A DNA stretch of 64,000 bases from Gemmatimonadota bacterium (GCA_025358055.1 JANYKV010000151.1:1-64000), one strand, 5' to 3'; positions 48,599 to 58,770 are shown, numbered from the stretch's first letter. Made by a program: numbers and translations. The notes: generated by a model not told the origin, from the sequence alone.

Positions 48599-50316
48599 TC
48601 GGTGTCCTCCGAAGGCCACTTCGAATGGAGGTAAATTGTAAACGTAGTCCCCTGGTCAGGGGCAGAGTCGACGAGCACCAACCCGCGGTGCGCCTCGACC
48701 GCCCGCTGCACGATTGCCAATCCTAGCCCGCTCCCACCCGGCCGGCCCGACACGAACGGCTGAAACAACCGCTCTCGCAATTCGGGCTCGATCCCGGGTC
48801 CGTTGTCCTGGACCCGAAGGCGCACCGGTTGTTCAAACTCGCTGCCATTGGGCAACTCATTCGGGGAAGGGGTGTCAACGGTTACGACGACCCGTCCCTT
48901 CCCCTTCTCCCCCATGGCCTGGACCGCGTTGAGTACGAGATTGCTCACGACTCGATGGATCAAATCTTCGTCAGCATCGAGAATCGTGCGCTCGCCGATC
49001 ACCTGGACCTCGACCCCCTCGACGCACTCCGGGTGTTCGCGCACCAGGCGCACCGCATCGACCGCCAGCGTATACAGATTCACCGCCTTGAAATTCGTAG
49101 CTCGGACCCGGGAAAAATCGAGGAATTCGTTGAGGAGCCGAGTCAAACGATCGCTCTCCCGAATGACGAGTTGGCCGAGGAATCGTTCGTCGGCATCGGC
49201 ATGCGGGGAGCGACCGAGCTGCTCCACCGAACTCCGGATCGATGCCAACGGATTCCGAATTTCGTGCGCCAAAGAGGCCGAAAGGGCTGCGACCGCCTCG
49301 AGCCGCTCGGCTCGAAGATGCAGCTCCTGCATTTGCTGAAGGTCTGATATGTCCGTAAAGATAGCCGTGACCGACGGTTGAAGCTCGGATTCCCGTGCAA
49401 AAGTGGTGGTACTGAGTCCGATCGGGAACTGCTTGCCGTTGGACCGGAGGACTGATCCCTCGGCCCGATTGACGCGACGCCCTTTGCGAATGCCTTCGAC
49501 GATCGCGTGCCACAGCTCTCGCGATCGCGCCTCGAGTTGATCCAGGACGGGCCGCCCCATCAGCCCCTGGCCCGAGAGGTCGAGCAGCCGTTCGGCCGTC
49601 GGGTTGATGAAGGCAAGGCGCCCTTGTCCGTCGACCGTTATGACCCCGGACCGAATGTTCTTGAGGATCTCATCGGCCTCCAACCGAACTCGGCGGAGCT
49701 CCGTGGCCAACTCCGATTGTTCGGCTGCGGCGGCGCGCAGTCGTTGGCCCAGGAAGGCCACGACAACGAACACAAAGCTGAATACTGTGACCTGGCCCCA
49801 GAAACCCGCGTCTGGAACCGCCGAACGAGCCAAGATCGCCTCGCCCAGGTACAATCCCGAAGCCATGAGCGCCGTCAGAATTCCGGCCCGCAGGGGCAAG
49901 AGTAGCGCGTAAGCCGCGATGACCAACACGTACAACGCGGCCACCCCGCCTCCGTGCGGGCCGGAGAGGTGGACCAGTAAGGTCACCAGCCCCAAGTCCG
50001 CCAGAGATTGGACGTAGAGAAACCCAATTCCGGCGTCGATACTTCGAATTAGGGTGTGATAGGCACCATATGCCGTGATGAGGAACGCAAACAGCACCCC
50101 GATGCTCACGATGAACGACACATCGGGAGTTTGGGTCCACACGAGGGCAGCCCGAATGAGTGTTGCGACGGCGAGGGCAACCCGGCCGACGAAGAGCCAG
50201 GTGAGGAGTGTACGCTGGTCGGGAAGCCCGAACCGCACCGTCCGAGAGGGGATCGAAGGGCGTGATACGGGGAGCGGCAGCGGAGAACCCGTCTGCGTCA
50301 ATTCAGCCATCAGCAC
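48595..50316 (-). CDS. PAS-containing membrane histidine kinase, PilS/NtrB-like
   Basis: N-terminal six-TM-like region, PAS (NIRSGVITVDGQGRLAFINPTAERLL), H-box SLAHEIRNPLASI, N/G boxes; ATGA overlap with the regulator. Confidence 0.9.
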   Translation of the reverse strand: MLMAELTQTGSPLPLPVSRPSIPSRTVRFGLPDQRTLLTWLFVGRVALAVATLIRAALVWTQTPDVSFIVSIGVLFAFLITAYGAYHTLIRSIDAGIGFLYVQSLADLGLVTLLVHLSGPHGGGVAALYVLVIAAYALLLPLRAGILTALMASGLYLGEAILARSAVPDAGFWGQVTVFSFVFVVVAFLGQRLRAAAAEQSELATELRRVRLEADEILKNIRSGVITVDGQGRLAFINPTAERLLDLSGQGLMGRPVLDQLEARSRELWHAIVEGIRKGRRVNRAEGSVLRSNGKQFPIGLSTTTFARESELQPSVTAIFTDISDLQQMQELHLRAERLEAVAALSASLAHEIRNPLASIRSSVEQLGRSPHADADERFLGQLVIRESDRLTRLLNEFLDFSRVRATNFKAVNLYTLAVDAVRLVREHPECVEGVEVQVIGERTILDADEDLIHRVVSNLVLNAVQAMGEKGKGRVVVTVDTPSPNELPNGSEFEQPVRLRVQDNGPGIEPELRERLFQPFVSGRPGGSGLGLAIVQRAVEAHRGLVLVDSAPDQGTTFTIYLHSKWPSEDTE

Positions 50317-50370
50317 CGCGGTGAGGGTTGTGCCCGAAGCAAACCTAACGGGCTGAAGTTAATATCGGTC

Positions 50371-50805
50371 ATGGGGAAATCGAGACCACAGCAGTCCTCA
50401 GAGACATCCTCACTCGGACCCGCAGAACCGGTGCGCTTGGACAAGTGGCTCTGGGCCGCCCGATTCTTCAAGACTCGCGCGCTGGCGGCGGAGGCGATCG
50501 AAGGTGGCAAGGTAGAGCTAAACGAAGAGAAGCCCAAGCGCTCTCGGGACGTTCGGCCGGGTGACCGCATCCGGATCCGCCAGGGGCCTCTCGAACACCT
50601 GATCACGGTTCGGACCGCATCCAATCGCAGAGGCCCCGCGCGAGAGGCCGCAGCGCTTTACGAGGAGGAGGAATCGGTTCAAAAACGCCGGGAGGAAATC
50701 AGGCAGCGACTTCGAGCGGAGGCCGCGGTCTTCCGCTTCGGGGAGGGACGCCCGTCCAAGAAGGAACGGCGCGATATCACCCGGCTCAAGGGGAAGGACG
50801 ACTAG
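50371..50805 (+). CDS. hslR: S4 domain RNA-binding protein (heat shock protein 15-like)
   Basis: VRLDKWLWAARFFKTRALAAEAIEGGKVELNEEKPKRSRDVRPGDRIRI. Confidence 0.88.
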   Translation: MGKSRPQQSSETSSLGPAEPVRLDKWLWAARFFKTRALAAEAIEGGKVELNEEKPKRSRDVRPGDRIRIRQGPLEHLITVRTASNRRGPAREAAALYEEEESVQKRREEIRQRLRAEAAVFRFGEGRPSKKERRDITRLKGKDD

Positions 50806-50917
50806 CGGCGCCCTAGCCGAGCTATTCGTGCCGGGCTGCTGGCTCCGAGAAAACGGCACTACCCGCTAGACGGCGCCGCCACGACCTGCTCCCCGTGCAA
50901 GAGGTCGGCCCCAGAAT

Positions 50918-52045
50918 CTAGTCCGCAGATCCGAGACCCAGTGCGTGGACGGCGATGCGTTCGGTGTACTCATCGGGCATCCCGAACGCGAACTGATTGT
51001 GTTTGGCACGCTTGAGGTGCAGGTGAAGATCATACTCCCAGGTGAACCCAATTCCTCCATGCGCTTGAAGGCTCACGACACAGGCGTGTCGGTACGATTC
51101 GGCGGCCGCCAGACGCGCAAGCGCAACCGCCCCGGATCGATCGCTGGACTGTTGGTCGACCGTCCACGCGGCGTAGTGGTACACGGAGCGGGCGCTTTCG
51201 ATTTCGGCGAAGAGATTCGCGAGCGGGTGCTGGACGGCTTGAAAGGTCCCAATCGGCACGCCAAATTGGGTTCGGGTCTTCACGTATTCGACCACTTGGT
51301 TGAGCACGGCCTCACTGGCGGCCACGCACTGCGCCGCAAGGCCGACGTTGGCGAATTCGAGCAGCCGCTCCGTCAGCTCCGCGCCGCCCAGCCGAGCATC
51401 AACGGCTACCTGGACCTGATCCAATCGCAAAGAAGCCGATCGACTCGTGCTATCCGTCAAGCTTACCGCTTCGATCGTGACCCCCGGCGCGTTCGTCTCA
51501 ACCGCGAATAGCGCTCGTTCGCCGGAAAGATCCGCAAGGACCACCACGAGGGTCGCCCCCACGAGGTCGGGCACAAATACCTTCCGACCGGTGAGCCGGA
51601 AGCCGGCCTCATTGGCCACCGCCCGCGTATCGAGGGCACAATCCGGAGAGGGAAGCGAAGCATCCTCCAACGCGGCGAGTGTTGCCCGTCCCGACCCATC
51701 AAGGAGGGCGCCCAGGTGCCGCTCCCGCACGCCATCACTCGTGCCCAACGCTATCGCGGGCACGCCGAGCGCCGCAGCACTGAAGAACGGTACCGGCGCC
51801 AGGGCCCGTCCGAAGTTTTCCAATACGATGCCCAACTCGTTGAATCCCAACCCGGGGCCCCCAAGCGATGCGGGGACCAGAATCCCGAGCCAGCCTTGAT
51901 CCGCGATGGCCGACCATACGAAACCCAGGTCATGGGTGGGATCCGAGATCATTTGCCGAACCCGCTCAATGGAAAAATGTTCCGCGCAGAACGCAGCCGC
52001 GGCCGCGTGGAGCATCTTTTGCTCACTCGTCAACCCGAGATTCAT
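50918..52045 (-). CDS. Acyl-CoA dehydrogenase family protein (second of pair)
   Basis: MNLGLTSEQKMLHAAAAAFC..., RTQFGVPIGTFQAVQHPLANL, QAHGGIGFTWEYDLHLHLKRAK; ATGA overlap with the upstream acyl-CoA dehydrogenase. Confidence 0.9.
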   Translation of the reverse strand: MNLGLTSEQKMLHAAAAAFCAEHFSIERVRQMISDPTHDLGFVWSAIADQGWLGILVPASLGGPGLGFNELGIVLENFGRALAPVPFFSAAALGVPAIALGTSDGVRERHLGALLDGSGRATLAALEDASLPSPDCALDTRAVANEAGFRLTGRKVFVPDLVGATLVVVLADLSGERALFAVETNAPGVTIEAVSLTDSTSRSASLRLDQVQVAVDARLGGAELTERLLEFANVGLAAQCVAASEAVLNQVVEYVKTRTQFGVPIGTFQAVQHPLANLFAEIESARSVYHYAAWTVDQQSSDRSGAVALARLAAAESYRHACVVSLQAHGGIGFTWEYDLHLHLKRAKHNQFAFGMPDEYTERIAVHALGLGSAD

Positions 52046-53268
52046 TTGGCAACCCTCGCCGTGTCCCGGGTTGGGGCGCGGCCGAGTCCGAGAACTCGTT
52101 CCGCGATGATGTTTCGCAGAATTTCCGAGGTTCCCCCTTCGATCGAGTTGCCAAGCGAACGGAAATACCGTTTGAGCCATAAACCTGACCCCGCCCGGCC
52201 CCCGTCCGGCCCGTCGAGCAATTCCGCATAGGGTCCCAGGAGGTCAACTGGGAGCTCGAGAAGCGCCTGATTGGTTGTGGCCCAGATCAGCTTGAAAATG
52301 GACCCGATCGGACCGGGGTCATCCGCCGCGGTGGTGCCGGCCCGCATTCGGAGGTTGCTCAGGCGCAAGCTTTCCACCACCGAATAGGCCCGCACCAGGC
52401 GCTGGCGGACTTCTGGCACCGCCGAGAGTGGACGCCCCCGGTGTTGAGTCCGTTTCGTCAACGCGACGACCTCTCGTAGATCACGCCGAATCTGGGTGTA
52501 TACGAGTGCCGCAATGTTTACCCGTTCGTGCATCAGGGTGGAAATGGCGACGCGCCACCCATCGTTCTCCTGGCCGAGCAGGTTACTTCTGGGCACCCGC
52601 AAATTGGTGAAGAAGAGTTCGCTGAACTCGGCATCCCCGGTGATCTGGCGAATCGGGCGCACCTCGATCCCGGGCGATCGCATATCGACCAGAAGGCAAC
52701 TCAGCCCCTTGTGTTTCGCGACGGCGGTATCGGTGCGTACTTGGAGGAGACACCAGTCAGCGATCGGGCCGAACGACGTCCATATCTTTTGGCCGTTGAC
52801 GACGTAATGGTCGCCATCGAGAACCGCCGTGGTCTTGAGGGCCGCGAGGTCGCTCCCCGCATCCGGTTCGGAAAACCCCTGACACCAGATCTGCTCCCCC
52901 GAGAGAATCTTGCGAAGATGGGCTTCCTTCTGGTCGCCTCGACCAAAAGCCATAATGGTGGGACCGACCATTCCTACGCCGATGACGCTGATGGGCCCCG
53001 GCGTTCGGTAGGTGGCAATCTCCTCGAGGAACAAGAACTGTTCCACTGGTGTCGCCCCGCGCCCGCCATACTCCTTCGGCCAGGTCACCCCCGCCCAACC
53101 CCCGTCATAGAGTTTTTGCGTCCACTCGCGCATCACTCGATAGCGTTCGCGATCCTCCAGAGGTTCCGGCCACCCCGCGGAGCCGTAGTCGCACGGCACG
53201 TTGGCGCTTACCCAGGCTCGCACCTGGCCGCGGAAGGCAACCTCTTCGTTCGAAAGACTGAAATCCAC
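52042..53268 (-). CDS. Acyl-CoA dehydrogenase (first of pair)
   Basis: QGFSEPDAGSDLAALKTTAV, VNGQKIWTSF, EGGTSEILRNIIAERVLGLGR. Confidence 0.93.
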   Translation of the reverse strand: MDFSLSNEEVAFRGQVRAWVSANVPCDYGSAGWPEPLEDRERYRVMREWTQKLYDGGWAGVTWPKEYGGRGATPVEQFLFLEEIATYRTPGPISVIGVGMVGPTIMAFGRGDQKEAHLRKILSGEQIWCQGFSEPDAGSDLAALKTTAVLDGDHYVVNGQKIWTSFGPIADWCLLQVRTDTAVAKHKGLSCLLVDMRSPGIEVRPIRQITGDAEFSELFFTNLRVPRSNLLGQENDGWRVAISTLMHERVNIAALVYTQIRRDLREVVALTKRTQHRGRPLSAVPEVRQRLVRAYSVVESLRLSNLRMRAGTTAADDPGPIGSIFKLIWATTNQALLELPVDLLGPYAELLDGPDGGRAGSGLWLKRYFRSLGNSIEGGTSEILRNIIAERVLGLGRAPTRDTARVAK

Positions 53269-54090
53269 TTAGTATCCTCCGCCGCAAACCAGCACTTGGC
53301 CGGTGATATAGTCGGACTCGGGAATGCAGAACAGGAAGACGGAACCGGCGGCTTCTTCCGGCGTACCCAAACGACCGAGCGGCACGAGGCGTCGGAGCGC
53401 ATCGATAGCCTCGGGCTGCACGCCAATCTTGATTTGGCGGCCATCGACCTCAATGTGGGCCGCTTCAGAGGTGAGCGGCTGGGAAAGGCGTGTCATGATG
53501 TACCCGAAGGCTACACAGTTCACGTTCACATTGTACCGGCCCCACTCCTTGGCCATCGATTTTGTGAACCCGGTGATCCCCGCCTTGGCCGCGCCGTAGT
53601 TGGCCTGGCCGGCGTTCCCGTATAGCCCGGAAACCGAGGAAATGTTGACGACTTTGCGATGCACCAACGACCCGGCCTGACTCTCACGTTTCGCCGCACT
53701 TCGGATGAACTCGGAAGCCGCTCGAAGAATGCGGAACGGAGCGCCTAGGTGCACGTCCAAGATGGCGTGCCATTGCTCATCGGACATCTTCTGAATCACG
53801 TTGTCCCAAGTGTACCCCGCATTGTTGACGATGATGTCGATCCCGCCAAACGATTCCAGGGCGGTATCGATGAACCGCTGCGGAAAATCGGCGGACACCA
53901 CGCTTCCCACGCACATCGCGGCTTCTCCGCCCGCGGAGCGGATCCGCGTCGCGGTCTCCTCCGCAGGCACCGCGTCGAGATCATTGATGACGACTCGGGC
54001 ACCTTCGGAAGCGAGTTTGATGGCGATAGCTTGACCAATGCCTCGCCCAGCACCGGTAACAAGCGCCACTTTGCGATCGAGTTTGCTCAT
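53269..54090 (-). CDS. SDR family oxidoreductase (FabG-like)
   Basis: VALVTGAGRGIGQAIAIKLA, NNAGYTWDNVIQKMSDEQWHAILDVHL, YGAAKAGITGFTKSMAKE. Confidence 0.93.
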   Translation of the reverse strand: MSKLDRKVALVTGAGRGIGQAIAIKLASEGARVVINDLDAVPAEETATRIRSAGGEAAMCVGSVVSADFPQRFIDTALESFGGIDIIVNNAGYTWDNVIQKMSDEQWHAILDVHLGAPFRILRAASEFIRSAAKRESQAGSLVHRKVVNISSVSGLYGNAGQANYGAAKAGITGFTKSMAKEWGRYNVNVNCVAFGYIMTRLSQPLTSEAAHIEVDGRQIKIGVQPEAIDALRRLVPLGRLGTPEEAAGSVFLFCIPESDYITGQVLVCGGGY

Positions 54091-54243
54091 GGGGATGTCC
54101 GTGTGATGGAAACGAAACGGTCCAGCGGCCAGAGGAAGTCGCTGGCTGGAATTCTCAAGTATGCAGACACCGCGGCGAGCCCAAGTTTGAATCGGGGACG
54201 CGCTCAGGCACGAGAAGAGCTCGGGAGTCCGGCCCCAATTCGT

Positions 54244-55524
54244 TCAGACGCTCACACTGCGCGAAGCGCGGACGCCGTCCCGAGGCGTGGCATCGATCCC
54301 CAACCACAGCAAAGCGCCGATGATGCCGAGCACCCCTGCGCTCGAGAGTGTAGCAACCCATCCAAAGCGTTGGTTGAGACTCGGGAGGAGCGTCGTGGAC
54401 AGAAACCCGCCGATATTTCCCGCCGTGTTGAGAATCCCGGCGACGGCGCCTCGGTTTGCCCCGCCAATGTCATTGGTCACAGCCCACCAACACGGCTCCG
54501 CGAAGCCCAAGAGCCCCATCGCCATCGCCAAACAACCGACGGCGACGAACGGATTCGGGACCCAGGCACCGATAACAAGGAAGAGTGCGGTTCCGGCCAG
54601 CCCAATCATGGCGGGGCGGCGACGACCGATCTTGTGGCCGGCTTTTCGACTCCAGCGGTCGGAGGCCATCCCCCCGAGCGGCATCCCCACGGCCGCCGCC
54701 AGCCAAGGCAAGGCCCCGAAAAAACCACCCTTGAGTATGGTGAAGCCGCGCACGTCCGTGAGATAGGTATACAGCCAGAAAATGAAGATGAAGAGCACAT
54801 ACCCCTGGGCGATATAGCTCAGGCAGAGTAGCAGTACGTCTCGATCAGCCACGAGGCGGCCCCATTCGCGCCAAGTGAGCGACGGTGGCCGGCTCACGGC
54901 ACTCCGGGTTGGGCCACGACCTTTGGGAACCATCCAGAACCAACACAGCGCGCCGATCCCGGCGCATGCGGAGGCAACGTAGAACGACGCTCTCCACCCA
55001 AACTGGGTCATGAGCCAAGCCACGCCATACGATGCGGAGGCGGCACCGAGCATCGAAGCCCCGATGAAGATGCCGTTCGCTCTCCCCCGATACGCGTCGG
55101 GCACCGACTCGGCAACCGCCAACGTCCCGACCGGGTACGTCGCCGCCTCGAAGATGCCGAGCCAACCGCGCGCCATCGCCAGCGCGATCAAGGCGGCCAT
55201 TGAACCCATCCCGACCGTGCCGGGAAGGAATCCAGTGAGCCCCGTGGTCACGGCCCAACCGAGGACCGCAATAGTGAGAACGCCGCGGCTCCCAAAACGG
55301 TCGCCCAGCGAGCCCGCGGGAGACTGGAATAGCATGTAGGTCAACTGGAAACTGCCGAACACCCAGGCCATGTCGGCGTCCGTGAGCCCGAGGTCGGGCA
55401 TCATGAGCTGCTTCGCGACTCCGATGTTGGTCCGGAGCGCATACGCCAGGAAACTCAGTAGAGCGAGGAGAGCGACGGTCGTGGCAGCGCGATCGCGACC
55501 CGACCGCTCAGCATCAAGGGACAC
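54244..55524 (-). CDS. MFS transporter
   Basis: 12-TM pattern; GDRFGSRGVLTI motif A-like loop, second half ASDRWSRKAGHKIGRR. Confidence 0.9.
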   Translation of the reverse strand: MSLDAERSGRDRAATTVALLALLSFLAYALRTNIGVAKQLMMPDLGLTDADMAWVFGSFQLTYMLFQSPAGSLGDRFGSRGVLTIAVLGWAVTTGLTGFLPGTVGMGSMAALIALAMARGWLGIFEAATYPVGTLAVAESVPDAYRGRANGIFIGASMLGAASASYGVAWLMTQFGWRASFYVASACAGIGALCWFWMVPKGRGPTRSAVSRPPSLTWREWGRLVADRDVLLLCLSYIAQGYVLFIFIFWLYTYLTDVRGFTILKGGFFGALPWLAAAVGMPLGGMASDRWSRKAGHKIGRRRPAMIGLAGTALFLVIGAWVPNPFVAVGCLAMAMGLLGFAEPCWWAVTNDIGGANRGAVAGILNTAGNIGGFLSTTLLPSLNQRFGWVATLSSAGVLGIIGALLWLGIDATPRDGVRASRSVSV

Positions 55525-55563
55525 AAGGCCCTCCTGGGCGGTCGGGCGCGTGGGAAGAAAAGA

Positions 55564-56259
55564 TCAAGCTAAGTACATGTACGTTAGCCCAGCCTTTTGG
55601 GCTTTGTCGATTGCGACCACCATCCCCGGCACCAAGACCACTCCGGGCAAGGTATTGGCCAAGAGGTCCTTCCGGACAGCTTCTTGCGTGCTCCCGGCGG
55701 CCTGGGCAATGGCCCTGGACCAGAAGTTTGTTGCGTTATTGCAGAGGATGAAGAGGGCGCCTTTTTTTTGCAACGCTTCAATGGAAGAATCGAAAAACCC
55801 CGCCGCGAAGTTGTCGCCTTCCTGCGGATGAGCGAACATGTTGCGGGTTAGTGGCACCTTCTTCGCGTCCATGACGCCGATCGTCGCACCAAACTTGTAT
55901 TTGGCCCACATCGAGTCGTTGAAGGCGCAGAGCGTACTCTTCCCGTACAGAGTGCCAACCGTATTGATCTCCTTCTCGGCGACTCCATAGGCGTCGTGAT
56001 ACGTCGCGTAATAGTTTCTGATGTGCAACTGGGGGAAACCGGTACCGGGATCTGGCATGTCGAACAATTGACGATGCTTTCCCGTGAGACCCGCCAACCA
56101 CTTGTCCGAAGTATCCTGCGCATCCGAATCGGACCGGCGTATACTTGCGCTCACCGAAGTGCTGCCGGCCGCTTCGGCGGCCACGACGGCGACAGCCGCC
56201 GCCGCGATTCGCCCCAGGAAACCGCGGCGGTGGGTCTGACCAAACCCGTCCTCGAACAT
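55564..56259 (-). CDS. Tat-exported DsrE-like protein
   Basis: Tat signal HRRGFLGRIAAAAVAVVAAEAAG; C-terminal KKGALFILCNNAT...LLANTLPGVVLVPGMVVAIDKAQKAGLTYMYLA, DsrE/F-like. Confidence 0.65.
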   Translation of the reverse strand: MFEDGFGQTHRRGFLGRIAAAAVAVVAAEAAGSTSVSASIRRSDSDAQDTSDKWLAGLTGKHRQLFDMPDPGTGFPQLHIRNYYATYHDAYGVAEKEINTVGTLYGKSTLCAFNDSMWAKYKFGATIGVMDAKKVPLTRNMFAHPQEGDNFAAGFFDSSIEALQKKGALFILCNNATNFWSRAIAQAAGSTQEAVRKDLLANTLPGVVLVPGMVVAIDKAQKAGLTYMYLA

Positions 56260-56262
56260 CGG

Positions 56263-57180
56263 CTACCTCCTAGAGGGTGTGGGAGTACGTGGAGCACTCG
56301 CAGGCTTGGCCTTGATGACCGAGGCCCGCGTGGGATAAGCAACATCAGGTGGAGGGTCGCCGTTGGGCCAGTCGTTTTCCTTCCCCTTGAAGTCGGGACG
56401 GGGATGCGACAGGACGAAACCCGCGACGTCGAACGCCTGCTGATCGGTGAGAACCACCGCGCGATCATTCGGCATGTTGTACCGGATGAATGGGGCGGCC
56501 GTGCGCAATCGCGCCATCCCGGCCCCGATATTAAACGAGTGGGGTCCCCACAACGGCTTGGCGAGCACGGTACCTTCACCATTGGGCCCATGGCACCGCA
56601 CGCAGGTCTCTGCGAAGATCGTCTGGCCGCGGGCCGGGTCCGCCCGAAGCGGAGTCATGTTGGAGACGTTGGCGCCCAGGACCATGCCGGGCGGGGCGAC
56701 CCCGCGAGAAAGAAATGCCATATAAGAAATCAGGTCCCGCATGTCGCGCCCGTCGCGAGGGAGGACCGTGCCATTCATGCTGCGCTCAAAGCAGTCATTG
56801 ACTCGGTCCTCGATCAGATTGACGAGGCCGTTCCGAGACCGATATTGCGGAAACCGTGAGTACACGCCGATCAACGAGAGGCCGTTCGCCCTGGTGCCAA
56901 GATCGAGGTGGCAACTCACACACCGAAGATGGTTGCCGACGTGATCGGGCAGGCTGTCCTTGGTGTCCACTAGGAGGGCCCGGCCGCGCCGGATCGACGC
57001 CCCGACGGCGTCTTTCGGAATTTCACTGTCGGCGGGGACCCGGTAGACCGATCCACTCGTTCGCGCGACCAAGGAATCGCGAACGACCGCGCTCCCGGAG
57101 CTCCCGCCCCGCGGCTCGCAGGCCCCGAAGCCAAAGGCGATCAGAAGGGCGAGAGAATCCAGCGATGTGAGTCGACGCAT
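56263..57180 (-). CDS. Diheme cytochrome c, thiosulfate dehydrogenase (TsdA)-like
   Basis: Two CxxCH motifs (CVSCH, CVRCH); IGVYSRFPQYRSRNGLVNLIEDRVNDCFERSMNG. Confidence 0.75.
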   Translation of the reverse strand: MRRLTSLDSLALLIAFGFGACEPRGGSSGSAVVRDSLVARTSGSVYRVPADSEIPKDAVGASIRRGRALLVDTKDSLPDHVGNHLRCVSCHLDLGTRANGLSLIGVYSRFPQYRSRNGLVNLIEDRVNDCFERSMNGTVLPRDGRDMRDLISYMAFLSRGVAPPGMVLGANVSNMTPLRADPARGQTIFAETCVRCHGPNGEGTVLAKPLWGPHSFNIGAGMARLRTAAPFIRYNMPNDRAVVLTDQQAFDVAGFVLSHPRPDFKGKENDWPNGDPPPDVAYPTRASVIKAKPASAPRTPTPSRR

Positions 57181-57270
57181 CGAAGCCCCAGTATACGAAG
57201 CCCGTTTAGCGACGGCAAGCGGGGCGAGCCCCGCATTGCTTCGCCATTTATCGGGAAGCGATTCTAGGCC

Positions 57271-58233
57271 TCAGTTCCACTTGAGGTTCCTGAGTTGGGC
57301 GAAATCCAGGTTGCCACCGCTCAGGACACAAACGACCCGTGATTTCGGCGGGAGTTTCACCAACCCGTGTAGTAGGGCCCCAACTGGCGCCGCAGCCGCC
57401 CCCTCGACCACCAATTTGCACCGCTCCATCACCCAGAGCATGGCCTCGAAGATGTCTTGATCCGGAAGGGTGACGATCTCATCAACGAATTTCTGAACCA
57501 CCGCAAACGTATACTCCCCCACTCGTTTCACCCGCAAACCGTCGATGACGGTGTCGACCCGGTCCAACGTCACCAAATGGCCCGCTTGGATGCTACGTTG
57601 CATCGCCGGCCCGTCGGATGATTCAACTCCGATCACCCGAATCCGTGGGTTAAGGCCCTTCACGGCCTGCGCGACGCCCGAGATCAGTCCGCCGCCCCCA
57701 ATCGGAACCACCACAGCATCCACCTCGCTCCAATCTTGAAAGATTTCGAGACCGACCGTACCCTGCCCGGCAACGAGTTGAGGATCGTCGAACGGGTGGA
57801 TGTAGGTGAGCCCCTGCTCCTCCACGAGCCGCTTCGCCACCTCGTTGGCCTCATCCCAAATCGACCCGTGGAGCACTACTTCCGCGCCATAGGCCTTGGT
57901 CGCTTCCACCTTCGAGGGCGTGGCATTGGCGGCCATACACACCACGGCTCGAATCCCGTGGATCTTTGCCGCTAGAGCCACCCCCTGCGCGTGGTTTCCG
58001 GCCGAGGAACACACGACCCCTCGACGTTTCTGTTCCTCGGAGAGAAAGGTGAATTTGTTCAATGGACCCCGGATCTTGTAGGACCCGACCCTTTGGAATA
58101 GTTCGGCCTTCAAGCGCACGTCAAAACCGGTGCGATCGCTCAACTGACGCGACGTCAAAAGAGGCGTATGATGAATGTGAGGCCCGATTCGCGCGTGGGC
58201 GGCTTCAAAATCCATCGGGGTCAAGAATTCCAT
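57271..58233 (-). CDS. Threonine dehydratase (PLP fold II)
   Basis: MEFLTPMDFEAAHARIGPHIHHTPLLTSRQLSD, SYKIRGPLNKF, SSAGNHAQGVA, PIGGGGLISGVA; the 770-aa track ORF is an N-terminal over-extension. Confidence 0.93.
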   Translation of the reverse strand: MEFLTPMDFEAAHARIGPHIHHTPLLTSRQLSDRTGFDVRLKAELFQRVGSYKIRGPLNKFTFLSEEQKRRGVVCSSAGNHAQGVALAAKIHGIRAVVCMAANATPSKVEATKAYGAEVVLHGSIWDEANEVAKRLVEEQGLTYIHPFDDPQLVAGQGTVGLEIFQDWSEVDAVVVPIGGGGLISGVAQAVKGLNPRIRVIGVESSDGPAMQRSIQAGHLVTLDRVDTVIDGLRVKRVGEYTFAVVQKFVDEIVTLPDQDIFEAMLWVMERCKLVVEGAAAAPVGALLHGLVKLPPKSRVVCVLSGGNLDFAQLRNLKWN

Positions 58234-58344
58234 GTTCCGACTCTCCTCGGAGTGGCCTGCTTGTGCGATTGACACAGCGCCCATACACTCGGGTGGTCCG
58301 GCTGGATAGTACCGAACCTTCGATTCCCCCGGTAGGAGCGACAA

Positions 58345-58770
58345 ATGGAACGCAAAGGAAGCGCCGTCTGGAAAGGCGGACTCAAGGATGGCAGTGGCGC
58401 GGTCTCGACTGAAAGCGGCGCCCTGCAGGAGAAGCCGTACAACTTTTCGGCTCGCTTTGAGAACGGCCGCGGCACCAACCCCGAGGAACTTCTGGCCGCG
58501 GCTCACGCCGGCTGCTTCAGTATGGCGCTGGCCGCACAGCTGGGCTCGGCCAGCCTGACGCCCGCCCAGATTCGAACGCAGGCGACGGTAACGCTCGAAA
58601 AGGCGGCTGACGGATTCAAGATTACCAAGGTCCACTTGGACGTCGAAGCGGCGGTACCCGGCGCTTCGGCCCAGCAATTCGACGCCCTTGCGAGCACCGC
58701 GAAAGCGGGGTGCCCGGTCTCCCGGCTGTTCAACGCAGAGATCACCATGACCGCCAAGCTCCGGGGGTAA
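58345..58770 (+). CDS. OsmC family peroxiredoxin
   Basis: NPEELLAAAHAGCFSMALA and GCPVSRLF, both redox Cys present. Confidence 0.93.
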   Translation: MERKGSAVWKGGLKDGSGAVSTESGALQEKPYNFSARFENGRGTNPEELLAAAHAGCFSMALAAQLGSASLTPAQIRTQATVTLEKAADGFKITKVHLDVEAAVPGASAQQFDALASTAKAGCPVSRLFNAEITMTAKLRG

